A DNA stretch of 64,000 nucleotides from Paramicrosporidium saccamoebae (Eukaryota; Rozellomycota): positions 1 through 64,000 of the forward strand of contig MTSL01000003.1 in NCBI GenBank assembly GCA_002794465.1, written 5' to 3'. The position numbers were made by a program, and so were the translations under genes. Below, piece after piece: positions 39,268 to 51,168 of the stretch. Position 1 is the first letter of the stretch; every line of letters begins with the position of its first letter. Below the pieces are notes generated by a model that saw only the letters and a program-made list of their open reading frames with translations, did no database searches and was not told the origin of the DNA.

Positions 39268-41720
39268 ATGGCGACCCAGATTATTGATCATGCCAAGTCA
39301 TTCCAGTATATCTGCCTTTACATGTCTTACTGTTAGTTTAGAGGAATTCCAAAATCTTGTTGATGGGGCGAAATACGGAGACCTTCACATTGTGGCAATA
39401 TTGGGGCCTCAAAGCTCGGGTAAAAGCACTCTTTTGAACGGGCTCTTCCAGACCGGTTTTAAGGTCATGGACGAAACTATAAGACGTCAAACAACACGAG
39501 GTATTCTTCCTACTTTTGTGCTTATTTATGTAGGAATTTGGGCATGCCGTAATTCTGCTAATGATACGTTGGTTCTTGACGTGGAGGGGACTGATGGACG
39601 CGAACGTGGCGAAGACCAGGTACAACTACAATGGAAGACTAAGTGTCTAGGATTTTGAGAGGAAAAGTGCACTATTTTCACTGGCTATATCCGAAGTACT
39701 GATTGTCAACATTTGGGAAAACTCGGTGGGTCTCTATCACGCGGCAAATATGAATCTCCTTCGTACCGTCATGGATGTGCATTTTCAACTGGCTGATCCT
39801 TCTCGGTCATCTCGCACAGTTTTATTGTTTGTAATCCGTGATTATGTTGGCAAAACACCAAAAGAGAATCTCTCAAACGTAATTAGAGAAGATTTACGGA
39901 CAATATGGGCATCCTTGAAAGCCCAGCGCGTAGACGCGGATCTTGAAGACTCGTTTAATCTCCAGTTTGCATTTTTACCTCATAAAATACTCCAGCCGAA
40001 CGAATTCAATGAAGAGGTTGCCTGCTTGCGAAGAGCGTTTAAAGATGCGCATTTCGAGGACTACATTTTCCCCAAGACTAGTGCAAGTGCGGTTGAAAGC
40101 CATGATCTACCATTATTTGCTAAGAATATATGGGAAAAAATCGAGTCTAGTAAGGATTTAGATCTTCCCACAGAACGTGAGCTACTTGCACAGTTCCGCT
40201 GTGATGAAGTCTTAAACGTACAGTTGCACTTACCGTGGTTTAAAAATTGTAGAGAATTTTGGTAGAATTTTACACTGACATTGAAAATTCTCGCCAAGTT
40301 TTAAATCACAACAAGCAAGTTCGAGGCCTTGCACGCATCCTTTCTAGCAATATTACAAAATCAGTTGGTAAGATGCTGATATAGACTAACTTTCTAGAGC
40401 TTTTTGCTGCGGAGACTGGACGATATTCCAAGAATATTTCTCTTCGCAAATCTGAAGAACTTGAAGAAAGACTTGCACAAACCTGCCAAGACCTGATCAC
40501 AAAGCAGATGGAAATTAGCATCAAGGAGATACTCTGCGACTTTGATCTTGTTATAGAGGAGAGAGAGCCAGGAGAAAGCTTCAAAAGCGCACTTGTAGTG
40601 GCAAGAGAAGTTTCCAAAAAGAAGTTTACTGATACCCTCCACGGTACGAATTATCCCACATGGTTGTTTTTGTTAGATACAGTTCCGTCGTGTCTCGAGT
40701 TGAACGTGACATTCTATAATGAGAATTTCTCAACCGAGCTTGAATTCAGATGCGAAGCAATCAAGCTAAACGAGGCAACATCCATTGTCCAACGCTGTCA
40801 GAAAAAGATTGAAACGTTGCTTCAAGAAGTAAGGGGCGTCTCCTTCGGAATGGGCGCTGCGGAGAATTTTTGGAAACAGTTTTGGGAGCTTATGGCGAAA
40901 ATTGACGCTTTTTCTAAAAATGCACTCCAAGTTATCGAGTCTGGTATTCCTTTGGGTGGGCGATTAATGTTTAGAAGTATCCATGTCATTGCCCAAGTAC
41001 ACCAAGCTCCGACATGGACTGGAAAGCTGGGTGACAGAGGCTGTGGATGTATTACTCAAAGAAGAATTCACAGATCAGAGGATTGTGGATCGCATAGTTG
41101 CAAAGTAATTGGCGGGCTTCATATTGATTTTAAGGTTTGACAATATGTTCACGAGAGATGAAAGTGGTCTTCCTCGGATATGGAGGGATGAACTGGAAGT
41201 TGATGTATTTTACAAGACTTCTCGTGAGGCTGCTATGGAAGAAATTGATTCTTTACAATCCTCCGCGATCCCTGCCTGGGTAGATGACTCGGTATTAAAT
41301 GGCGTTTTCGGCAGTAACGAGGTACTGCATCTTGTTGACTTAATTATTGCTCAGATATCACTCATGAACAAGAGCTCGTCGACCCATGTACCAACGGCAG
41401 TCGACAAGCAGCTACAGCGTCGCTATATAGATGCCAAGAGATCAGCTTTATCCACAAATACCCACATTCCCCCCTGGGTGTTCTTGCTATTGCTGGTTTT
41501 AGGATGGAACGAGATCATGTCCATTCTAACTTCACCGCTATACTTTTTGCTTTTCCTCGTCATCTGTGCCGTTTTTGTAACGGTAAGGACCTTCAATCTG
41601 ACTCCGTATATTGGAATGGGGCTTGACTACATGATGCGGATTGCAAGACAGAAGACACTAGAATTTCAGCCTAAAGCCGCTCATCAGTCGGGGACCCGAT
41701 CTCACACCAAGGAAGACTGA
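39268..41720 (+). CDS. SEY1: Sey1/RHD3/atlastin-type ER fusion GTPase
   Basis: Eight exons: 39268-39305, 39337-39500, 39534-39619, 39651-40217, 40253-40367, 40398-40943, 40975-41104 and 41135-41720. Introns are 31, 33, 31, 35, 30, 31 and 30 nt, and the product is 743 aa. P-loop '[18 protein letters not shown]', switch I Thr in 'RRQTTRGIW', switch II '[16 protein letters not shown]', and G4-like '[12 protein letters not shown]' are present. A long helical bundle follows, then '[10 protein letters not shown]' (the family's Y.E.G.PR.W) and two hydrophobic segments (41465-41600) forming an ER hairpin. It mediates homotypic fusion of ER tubules. The length is close to that of yeast Sey1. Confidence 0.95.
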
Positions 41721-41768
41721 CTAATGTTTTCATAATTTATAATACATTTAATGGCTTTGGTATTTGGG

Positions 41769-44700
41769 TTATATTAGTGAAGTCAAGTAGTTTCCAATCA
41801 ATTTGTTCAGGAACGGCTTGTGTATTTCCATATCCACGCCAAACTCCAATGCCAGTTTCAGACGGATCGACCTCCTGGTTGTCCTACTCAAATCACAACA
41901 AGATAGCAACTCATGAGTCCGCTTCTCGATGCGGTGCTCAAGGGACATGGGCATATCATTGCAACTGTCAATCCTCGCAAAAGAGTCTTCTGACGATACA
42001 TAATTTGTCATCTCGCTGCGTGAGCCTTGGCAGAAAAGGTCGTCTGGATCAAGCATAATGTTTGAAAGCCTGCTGGAAGCTGAATGCGCTAGCTGCCGTT
42101 GGTCAGGTGATGCGTTCCGATCATCCCAGGGTTGAAGATGCACATTGTGATAAAACGTGTTTTCCACTTCGCCAAAGTCAAAGTTTTCTTTTGTCTTTTC
42201 GCCGGTTATCTGTCGCGTGTTCCCCCAGGAAAAGTCATCAAAATGCCAAAATGCATATAATGGAATAACGAAGCCGAATATAGGTAGTGCGAGCAAATGG
42301 ATCGTCATCCATCCAATGTGTTGCCATTGTTTCTTCAAGAGGAACACTATGACCTGCATCCCATAGACTGCCGCGAGAAGGGCCAACGAGACAAGAGGGA
42401 TGGTGTTGGATTCCATGGATTCGTAAATAAGAAATGCTAGATATATAACACATGCAGGCATTACTAAGGTTGCATATAGATCCACCAATACGATGAATCT
42501 CATGGAAAAGCAACAGAAGCCGCACATGTCAGGCAGTAATAAGAGTTCAAAGAGATTATGGATCGTCGAGTTAATCCATCTTCGGCGTTGACTCAGTAAT
42601 ACTGGCCACCTTTCCGGAGCCACCGTCAAACAGGCGGCATCAGGTGTAAACTTTGTGCGATTTTTGGGGAAATGCTTGAGCATCAAAGTTGTCAGATAAC
42701 GGTCCTCTCCGAGCGAGAGTAGATTCTTTTTATGTAGAGTGCTCACGGTGACCTCTGAGTACTCGTCAAGCAGCTCTTTCTTCACTATTAATGGCGTTTT
42801 TTTCGGTGACCGGATACGGTAAAGGCAAAAACATCCCGGAAGACACGTAACAGTTCCGAATAGAGACTCAAACGCCTTTGAGAGGTGATGGCTGATGTAA
42901 TATTCATACACCTGGATCATTGTTACCCAGGAGTATTTTTCGTTTGACAATTTCGTCTCTCCACATATACCCATTACCTTTCCATCATGTACACAGCAGG
43001 AAACCATTCTATTAAGAGACTCGGGAAGCACTTCTGTATCGGCATCAACCATCAGTAGATACTCGTAGAGCGAGGGATCAACGCCGATGAAATTTTTGAT
43101 ATGCAGGTATATTTCTAGATCCAACGGAGTCATCGGGTCACGGTAATGTACATTACTTAGAAAGCGCAAGAGAACCATTTGTGAATCTCGCTTGCCGCGA
43201 TTTCCAGGTCGGATTGTTTCGTGGCTGTTGCCGACCTTGACTACGACAACAAAAGGAACACGCTGGCCACCACACTCATAGAGGCCCGAGTATACCTTGG
43301 CAAAATTGACATAGCGGCTCCCCTCAGCTAGTGAAAATGATCCTCGAACGGGCGGATCGGCAGAGGGATCAACGCCAAGAATATCTAGAACTATCGTTGG
43401 AGTAGGCCGATCATTTCCATTTCCGATGACTATCCCATCCGCTACAATAAACAGCAATTTCCTCTTGTTATCATATTGTAGTTGTGCCAGCGAGTCAATT
43501 GTCTTCCTTAGGGATTCCTCGTCCTCGGTGTAGCAAGGCACGTGAATGATGACAAATTTGTCAAGATCTTCAGGTTCTCTTTTGGATCCCAGCTGTAGAG
43601 CAGCTAAAAATTTCACAAGCATGATTAAAGCGAGCATTCCAGTGCTACCTAGTAGAATGTACTTGCTAACCATGCAGTTGACAGAATTTCGCTCATCCAA
43701 GACACCCAAAAAGTAATCTCTCAACTTGTTGATGTCAGTTTCCGAACCGGGATAGGCAAAGGCAAGAGTTTTGTCGACTCCCCAAGGCGCCGATAGTGCC
43801 TCAACAGCGGCCTGACTGAGTGTACCCCAATTCCCGATAACATTTGAAATGTCATAAACAGCGCCTCTGATGGAAACCTTGGCATTATTCTGGGTAAAAC
43901 CTTCATCTCTTAAGAGGTGTGGAATTCCAAGATAAACTTTGTTTTTCAACGATCTCAAAATTGACATACTCTCAATGCGATGGATGAAACCCGTCTCTGT
44001 AGCTCTTCTTTGGTCATCAGAAGCACCAATTGTGTCCATACCTGCATCATTAAGGCCATGTTGTGAAATCTTTGAGCCTAGTGTGGGAGCATCGGGCAGT
44101 CGTGGTTTTTTAATACGGCGGCGCTTTGCTGCAGAGATCGAGCGAATATCTTTTTGGTCTATTTTAAAAGCTTTCGACGGCCGATAGTCATTTTCTGGGT
44201 CTCGTTTGTAAAACTTGTAAACAGGACCAATCGAAAACTGAGCACGCACGGCCTCGAGCTTTGAAGGTGGCGGGAAGAGCGACGATGCGTCAAGCCCAGC
44301 CCAATTGTAAATGTGGTCTGATAATGCACTTCCTTTAGTATGTCGCAGCACCAGTGGTGAAACATCATATACGATCCCATGGATAATCACATGCGGCCGG
44401 CTCTTTGGCTGCCTTGTGACTTCTGCCATTGTCATGATACGCTGTTTTGGGCATACTACAATGCTGAGGCCCATGATGAAGAATAGCATAAGGAGACTCA
44501 CAGATCCGATAATCACGACCAGAGTCACCTTTTCACGCCATGCGTCCCGCATGTCCGGGTGATGGAGACCAATCCAAGAAAGGAAAGTATCTGGTATGTA
44601 CCAAGTGGAAACAAAGGCAAAAAATCGCCAAATTTTCCTCCCTGTGGCATTTGACTTGGATCTCATTTCTTCAACCTCCACTAATCGCTTTGCTTCGACC

Positions 44701-46509
44701 TCGATCATTTTGGCCATTGGTACAATGGAATGCTTCAATTCCCCAGAAGATTTTTGAAGGTTGAACAGTGATGATTGCATGAACTCTGACGAATCGGCGT
44801 CAGAATCGTGTATTAGAGTGCTCGAGCTATTCTCAAACGTGCGCTCCCATAATTCCTTTATGCCAGAGACTGAGAGGTTTATGGTATTCCTCGTTGCTAT
44901 CACTTTAAAAGTTGGGATATTGGCTTTCTTGAGAATTGACATGCAGGCTTCATCACTAGTGTCACTCTGAGTAATGGGGTCTAGCCTAGAGAAAGTTGCC
45001 ACAAATTCTGCGTGGCTTAGCCGACAAAAGCCGACTCCGGAGGCCTCTGCGATTTGACCTTGAATTATTTCCGTTTTCAGCGAGTTGGTAATATGCTGTA
45101 CATCAAATATACTCGGCTCTCCAGTGACATTGGAATCAATACATTCAAGCGTCCAAGGAGTAGTACCATGCGAAGAATGTCTTGCCAATGCTCGACGGAG
45201 CCCAGAATCTATCAATTAAAGACGAAAGTTGAGTATTTACTCTTGATGAGCTCGTGGAAAAACTTGTTTGTACAGCATATATCTGAAATATGCCTATGGA
45301 GGTCATATTCAGAAGACTGTGAGTCTGCTTTGGGGAGGCCGCATGTAATGCTTATCCAATGTTCAGCACCTCTTTCACATGACATCTGAGTGTTCAGCTG
45401 CTGGAAAATCCAGCGCAACAATGCGCCATAGAGAGAGGCGATAAAGTGTCTAGTATTCACATTTGCCTCAATATGACCGAGAATAGCCGAATATTTAGTT
45501 CCTTCGCCCAAAGTCTTTTCGAGCGTAACTTGTTCATATCGCGGCGGCCTGGTGGACAGAATAGTTACCAGGTCAGATTCTGCAATTCCGAGGAGTCGCG
45601 AGGCCCGGAAAAGTGATTCTTGATTGCTGATCAGCCAACCATCAAGGTCGTCATGATTCGGAAGGATCTCAATGTTCCCAAGATGTAGCATCGCAGATAT
45701 AGTGGCAAGAAAGTCGCTGATTAAAAACGACTGGCTCTTAAGTGAGAGTAAACCTTTGAGAAATTGATTCAGTGACAATTCGCATTCTGTCAGCGATACG
45801 TAATCTCCCTCCAAGACTTTGAACTTACAGTTGTCAAGGAAAAGATCTTTTCTACATGAACCTCGCAAACCAGAATAAACAAGATGGAAAATCAAAGAAA
45901 ATCCTGTGCGCCTGTGGAATACAGCATTTGAGGCCTCGCGGAATTCTGTATGAAGATCTGCACCAGCGATACGCTCCCTTGACTGATATATGTTCATACT
46001 CCATGAGTGTGGCGTCAGGATGGCTTGATTTTTAAAAGCCAACAATGGCCAGATAATGTCTGGCACAAGACGAACAGTATTGATTAATGTTACTTCTGGC
46101 ATAGAAGACCTTGGCATCAAAATATTAGTAAGATGATACAAGCACTGCTTAATTTGCATATACTCTCCAACGCTACCCGGCCCTCTACAGATTGAAGTGT
46201 GCGAGCATACACCTACCTGATAGCCAGGTTCTGAACTTTTCGTGTACTGATCCAGTGGGCATGAATCAAAGACAAGAAGCCATATAAATGCGGATACTGG
46301 AATAAATGCAGAGGCCCGTACTTAGCATAGTAGTTCGAGGCATCGTCATTGAACACGGCTGGCGATGGGCAAAAGGGATTCACAAATAGACAGCACCGGT
46401 AACTGATCAGACTGTACAATATCTCCTGGTCAAATCGTTGCTTCAGAACAGCGGTAATATTATCCAGGTTTGAGTTTGGAGGAAAGGTGCACTCATAGGA
46501 ATCGTCCAT
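41769..46509 (-). CDS. chitin synthase with degenerate myosin-like head and DEK_C tail (class V/VII type)
   Basis: Three exons: 46509-46217, 46184-45241 and 45208-41769, with two 32-nt introns, give 1558 aa. Residues 1-410 are a myosin-head relic: 'DQEILYSLISYRCCLFVNPF' matches the head start, and 'FSLIFHLVYSGLRG' a later block. The P-loop GESGAGKT site reads 'GPGSVGEY', with no Walker Lys or Thr. Next come a membrane segment (about 645-665) and two cytochrome-b5-like modules ('HVIIHGIVYDVSPLVLRHTK', 'VSIRGAVYDISNVIG'). The GT2 catalytic domain has 'LLMVDADTEV', 'GEDRYLTTLML' and 'SQRRRWINSTI' (QRRRW), followed by C-terminal membrane spans. The last about 55 residues form a DEK-C helix domain. 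It polymerises UDP-GlcNAc into chitin at the plasma membrane. Confidence 0.94.
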
Positions 46510-46604
46510 CGGTGTGACGAAGGGCCTCTACGAAATTCAAATAGACTGTTTACGCAACTATTACGTCAATATAGCCATTTAGGGCAAATGAGGTTTAATA
46601 GCAC

Positions 46605-47657
46605 CTAATACCAAAAACTGATAGATATGCTATGTGTACGCCCAATAACTAAATGCCACCAGCCTTTTGGCACATAAAGCACGTCTCCGGGATGCAGAGT
46701 GACTTCCCTAACAGGAAAATCTATTTCACCGGCGTTCATTGAGGATAGATCTAGAGAGCTCGTGTTTTTGTCGCAGATCGGCAATGACTGCGAGTACTTG
46801 GGATCCACAAGGAAAAACGTTTTATACCCAACAATTTGACAAAAAAAGTTATCATAAGGGTCAGTATGAAGGGGGGTGGCAGTGCCGGATTTTCCGATCC
46901 AAACGTTCCAAAGTATACAGTCGGATTGCATAGTGATCAAATCGGGAACCTGGATCAAAGCTCCCAGTTCTGGTATTTGAGAGAAGAGGTCGTGTTGTGC
47001 TAGATACAGCTTTTCATTACATTCGTCAGCCATCAAATAGTCCAGGAATTCTCCAAATGCCACCAATCTTTGTTCCCAGGAATTCTCCAAATAGGTTCCT
47101 CCCACCTCAACAGGCACAAGTCGATGGCCGTATCTTGCAGCAAAAAAATCCAGGCACTGCCATTCACGCAATACAGGCCAGTGACTAATGATATCCTTCA
47201 ACACTAGGGGATTCGTTCGAGCACCAAAGAAGTAATCAACTGATGGGCTACTGCAGCGCTCTACTTTTTCATATTTCGGACTTGTTGTCCCACTAGGGGG
47301 TTGTTCTGGCGAAATGCGACCGACTTTCCATCGGGTGTTAAAAGCTGCAAGAACTTTGCTAAATTCTGCTTCTAAGTAGGCAATGGATTGTAACAAATTT
47401 GGACGAGGACCCACAGTTAGAATCGCCCTGTCCAGCGACTGTATTGCCTCTACGACTTTTCCTTGCCTGGAATAAACCTCGGAAAGCGCAACTTCCACAC
47501 GCTCAAAGGAGTCTAATAAGCTACCTACTTTAGCTGACTTGTTGAATTCCAATTGCACCGCCACCCGTCTTTCTGACTCTAACCGGAGAAGGGCCTCTAA
47601 TCGTTCTGCCGTCTCCACAATATTTAACGCACTGTCCAGGTCAACTAATATGGTCAT
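46605..47657 (-). CDS. JmjC-domain hydroxylase, KDM8/JMJD5-like
   Basis: The 350-aa intronless protein has an N-terminal helical region (about 1-110, TPR-like as in KDM8) and a C-terminal cupin/JmjC domain. 'RYGHRLVPVEVGGTYLENSW' and 'YLAQHDLFSQIPEL' are KDM8/JMJD5 blocks. The Fe(II) triad is His and Asp in 'TPLHTDPYDNFFCQI' and the distal His in 'VPKGWWHLVIG'. The 2-oxoglutarate Lys is likely in 'VGYKTFFLVDP'. The end 'HSISISFWY' matches '(F/V)S(V/I)SFWW'. Predicted to hydroxylate protein Arg/Lys side chains; the substrate is unknown. Confidence 0.86.
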   Translation of the reverse strand: MTILVDLDSALNIVETAERLEALLRLESERRVAVQLEFNKSAKVGSLLDSFERVEVALSEVYSRQGKVVEAIQSLDRAILTVGPRPNLLQSIAYLEAEFSKVLAAFNTRWKVGRISPEQPPSGTTSPKYEKVERCSSPSVDYFFGARTNPLVLKDIISHWPVLREWQCLDFFAARYGHRLVPVEVGGTYLENSWEQRLVAFGEFLDYLMADECNEKLYLAQHDLFSQIPELGALIQVPDLITMQSDCILWNVWIGKSGTATPLHTDPYDNFFCQIVGYKTFFLVDPKYSQSLPICDKNTSSLDLSSMNAGEIDFPVREVTLHPGDVLYVPKGWWHLVIGRTHSISISFWY

Positions 47658-48021
47658 TCATCAATGAGAGGAGAGGATACAATCGCGTGACGTGGTGGAT
47701 TGACTGGCCTGATTTGAAGACATGATATCTAGATCAACCAATAGTCTGGGTCTGTGGCTACCAGAGCCAATACCTAATTTGTAGTGGGGAGGCCCTGTGG
47801 GACCGTCTGTTTATAATTAGCGGTCCCAATCTACAATCAAGATGACTCCCCCCTACAATCCAAGCTCGCCGTATTGAGGGCGGTGGCCTGTGAAGAAACC
47901 ACATACTTTGCTAATGTAACCTCTGGCCACCAACAGGTCCCTGATCCATAGATGTGATATACTCGCTCGCATCCTGCATTCTCACGCTATAATATTTATT
48001 CGTTACAAATTATTACTCACG
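47658..48021. other. intergenic, KDM8-like promoter
   Basis: 364 bp. GGTCCCTGATCCATAG...GATATACTCGC at about 47937-47967 resembles the GGTCCGTAG(A/T)TATACTCT motif near 29809 and 24069. Nothing else was seen. Confidence 0.35.
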
Positions 48022-48516
48022 TCAATCGGCGTGCCTACTGGCTTGACTCGAGCGCTTAAATTTTAAAAGACCGACATTGCTGAAAGAGCCCCTTAGGAAA
48101 TCCTGGTATTCGCCATCTGACCATTTTTTCTTTCGGTAGTTTATAAGGGTCACATTTGCGGGTAACTCTTCTCCGCTAAAAAGCTCGAATTTTGGAACTC
48201 CCTTCACGGTGGGTGGCCTTCTAGGTTCGCAGAGATATCGTAAAAGGTCTGAGCAAGTGGAGAATGAGGCAAGGACGTGATCAGGAACGGGTGTATCTGC
48301 GGCCTTGCTAGCTGCAAGAATGATTTTCGTGTCGGTGACTGCATCAGAACCTAACTTTATGGATTCTACTGGAGTTGTCTCGCTGGCCTGGATGCAGGAG
48401 CGAATGGCCTGCTGAATGCTCTTCCTTGAGACAGCTGAATGCAGTTGCCGTGAAATTGTCGGGATTCGGGAAAGGACCGGAGCGACTGAAATTCCCTTAA
48501 GCGGCACCATGGGCAT
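48022..48516 (-). CDS. probable mitochondrial large-subunit protein mL50
   Basis: The 164-aa product has a Ser/Arg-rich mitochondrial presequence (about 1-30, RQLHSAVSRKS). The core pattern is '(T)PVPD..L....T..DLL.YL.EP..PP', then 'PKF...SGEELPANVTLINY', which resembles the mL50 (MRP-L50) family: 'IPD..L.....DLL.YL......PP', 'LP.NV.......'. No enzymatic motif is seen. The call comes from memory of a weakly conserved family, so a different mitochondrial protein is possible. Confidence 0.5.
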   Translation of the reverse strand: MPMVPLKGISVAPVLSRIPTISRQLHSAVSRKSIQQAIRSCIQASETTPVESIKLGSDAVTDTKIILAASKAADTPVPDHVLASFSTCSDLLRYLCEPRRPPTVKGVPKFELFSGEELPANVTLINYRKKKWSDGEYQDFLRGSFSNVGLLKFKRSSQASRHAD

Positions 48517-48606
48517 TTTGAATTTTGTATTAACTTTTGCATAAAAGTGTAGTCAATCCGTCTCAGTGTATACAATACTTTATTCTCAAGCAGATGGGGC
48601 CACATT

Positions 48607-49274
48607 CTAGTCATCTTTTGCCCGTTCAACGTTTCCAGAAGATTGAACATCAGCTGAGACGCTGCGACGTTCACAGCGAAGCTTCCAGGTGCTTATAGCC
48701 GCTTTGACTTTTTCGTGAATGCGTTTCTGGAGCGCTGGCCGATATCCGAGGACAAACAACAATTCCATAAACACAAAGAGAGGGGCCAGCAAAAGGGCCT
48801 GTAGTGTATTGTCGAGAATGGCGGGCGCACGACGCTCAATGAATGTGTGCGAGAGGACCTGAACACCCCAACCAATTATTTGGATGGCAAGTGGCGCCTT
48901 CCAGGCATAGCCAGTCTTGATGGCAAACACGTTTGCAGAGTAGGTCAACGTGAGGAGGAACGGTGCATAAACAGCCTACACAGTCTAGTCATAATGGCAA
49001 GAAATACGCCTGCAACGGGCTCCAGCAAGAGATAGTAAAAGATGAAGAGAAAGGTGAGGGCGAACGAAAAGTTGAAGGGTATTTGTTGAAACAATATCTG
49101 GACGGGCAGGTTGGCCATAAAGACCATGGAAGACCAGAATATCATTGGAACGAAAATGATGTGCACCACTCGATTCCTACCACATTAATACAAGGGAACC
49201 CGGCAATTTTACCATGGATTGTTATGGTACTGTCCATAAAATGTCAACTGTTCTTCAAAGTTTAGCCACCCCAT
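48607..49274 (-). CDS. MPO1: Mpo1-like (DUF962) fatty-acid alpha-oxidation dioxygenase
   Basis: Three exons: 49274-49213, 49176-49008 and 48975-48607, with introns of 36 nt (49177-49212) and 32 nt (48976-49007), give 199 aa. 'LTFYGQYHNNPWNRVVHIIF' has the family's Y...H....N...H start, with the Fe-binding His set continuing in 'WGVQVLSHTFIERRAPAIL'. 'DNTLQALLLAPLFVFMELLF' and four membrane segments complete DUF962. In yeast Mpo1 oxidises 2-hydroxy fatty acids released from phytosphingosine breakdown at the ER, so it belongs with LCB1 and TSC10 in sphingolipid metabolism. Confidence 0.88.
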
Positions 49275-49376
49275 GGAAGCTGCAGCAGAACCACGAAGGC
49301 GTTGACTGCGGACCGGGCCGGGGGGACGATAAAGTTCATCAACCCAACTTGAGCAATCGCTGAGCGTTTGTCTATT

Positions 49377-50880
49377 TTATTCACTCAATAAACTCAAAAA
49401 CCGATTGGAACGTGAAAGTCTATCATCATTGCTTGAATCCTCAGGCTCTTGCGATTCGTCTTCCGAGTTGGCGCTATCCCCATAAACTATTGTGCGTGCT
49501 ATCGGCCCAGAGTACAGCTCCGGATACCATGCAATCAGTACTCTTCCATCCAGAATCATGCGAAGGAGAAGATTTGCAGCACGATGGACATCAGGACGTC
49601 CAGCCTTGGAGGTGAAGAATCCTTTTTGAATAGCAAAACTCTCACAAATGAGGAGGACAGACCATTCGCACTCTCCTGGCGGCAAAGTCAGACCTAAGGA
49701 CTTTGGAATATTTAGCAACAACGTCGCCGCTAGGATCGGGCCAAAAGGATCTCGAAGCTGTGCAATGTTAAACAATCCGTTGAGAACTTGCAATTCCCGA
49801 GAAAGAGAAACGGGGAAGATCAAGCCAGGACAGTCACAGAGGCGAATGTTTTTGGTGAGATGAATTGTTTGAAAGTGTTTGGTGTGACCTGGAGTTTTTG
49901 ACGCGCTGACGACTTTATGGCCGACAATGCTATTGATCAAAGACGACTTTCCGACATTTGGATGACCTAGCATTCCGATAGTGATGCAGCTCACCTCGGT
50001 TGTTGGCATGGATTCGTCCAATTTCGCTCCCGAGGTACCTTTCCGGGAAATCATCTCCCATTCAGTATCGTTCCTATTATTTACGGCCAACTTGCAACGG
50101 TCCAAAAGTTCTTGAACACCCAAGGAATCTCGATATCGGCGAGGATTTTTCACAGCAGCGGCTGTATCTACAATGTCGTAAACACTTGTTTCCACCAACA
50201 CTAAGGCCTCGCCAAAGTACGATTGCATAGATGTCTTCCAAAAATCGACTAGTTTTGGATCAACGAGGTCGCACTTCATCAAAGCGCAAATCACAGGCTT
50301 TTTCAAGGTTTCCAAATATCGATGAAGGGAGAGTGGGTAATGCAACAGCGGAAAACGTATATCCAAGACAACCACAATCACATCCGACACTTCGCAGACC
50401 CTCCAAAACTGTCTCCAAACCTCGAGATTGTGCTCAAAAAAGCCAAGCTGACAGTCTGAAGCATAGATATCTTTGAGCCATTGCTCATGGTGTTCAAATT
50501 CACTCACGTCAAGCTGATCTTTTGACATGTCAGAGGTCCAGGATGGTCTCATTGGAATCGGCATACTTGTGGACGCATAAAACTCTGTGATGTTGACGGC
50601 CGTGCTCGAGGAGCCAGATGACTTTAGAGGGGAAGTGTACAGTGGATTTTCCATGCATTTGATCAGAAACGCTTCTTTATCGCGCGGAACCCAATCTGAG
50701 ACGAGCTTACTAAACTGGTTAGGACCAGACACAAAAAGAGCACTTTGTCCTTCTAGTAGGAGGACTTGGAGCGGCCACAACTGTGGGCAATGCATTTTCC
50801 GGTTGGGCCTTTCGCTGACGTCTTTCTTGCAATTGCTGCTTCTTTTTCTTTCCACTAAACGGCTTCGCTCGTGACGACAT
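49377..50880 (-). CDS. GNL1: circularly permuted GTPase GNL1
   Basis: Exons 50880-50744 and 50709-49377, with a 34-nt intron (GTGCTC...TTTAG), give 489 aa. I chose the start at 50880 (MSSRAKPFSGKKKKQQLQER) because it matches the GNL1 N-terminus, although an in-frame Met exists at 50961. 'EHNLEVWRQFWRVCEVSDVI' and 'VLDIRFPLLHYPLSL' are GNL1 blocks. G4 (here 'ALMKCDLVDP', normally NKxD) comes before G1 'GHPNVGKSSLINSIVG', then G2/G3 'SKTPGHTKHFQT' and 'RLCDCPGLIFPVS', the permuted order. G4 has Lys-Cys-Asp: the NKxD Asn is Met. Probably ribosome-biogenesis related. The C-terminus is acidic. Confidence 0.9.
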
Positions 50881-51168
50881 TCGTGGGGATAGTTTACGAA
50901 AATGCTTAGCGAATGACAAGTGCTTGAATCTGATTGGCTCTAAACGCGAGGACTTGCTCATTGGGCTGATACGCGTTCATTAGCAAGTGACAGTATCATC
51001 CAATAGGATAGCAGCCACAGACTACCTTCCAGTGATATGCAGTGCGTGCCTTCCAGCCTTTGTTATTGGATAAATTCATGCCTCTGCCCAATAGTAGTTG
51101 GCCAGAATCTTCATCTCTGTCCCGGCCGATCCTACAAGTGCTTAATCGTACTCGTGCTTACAGTAGAC

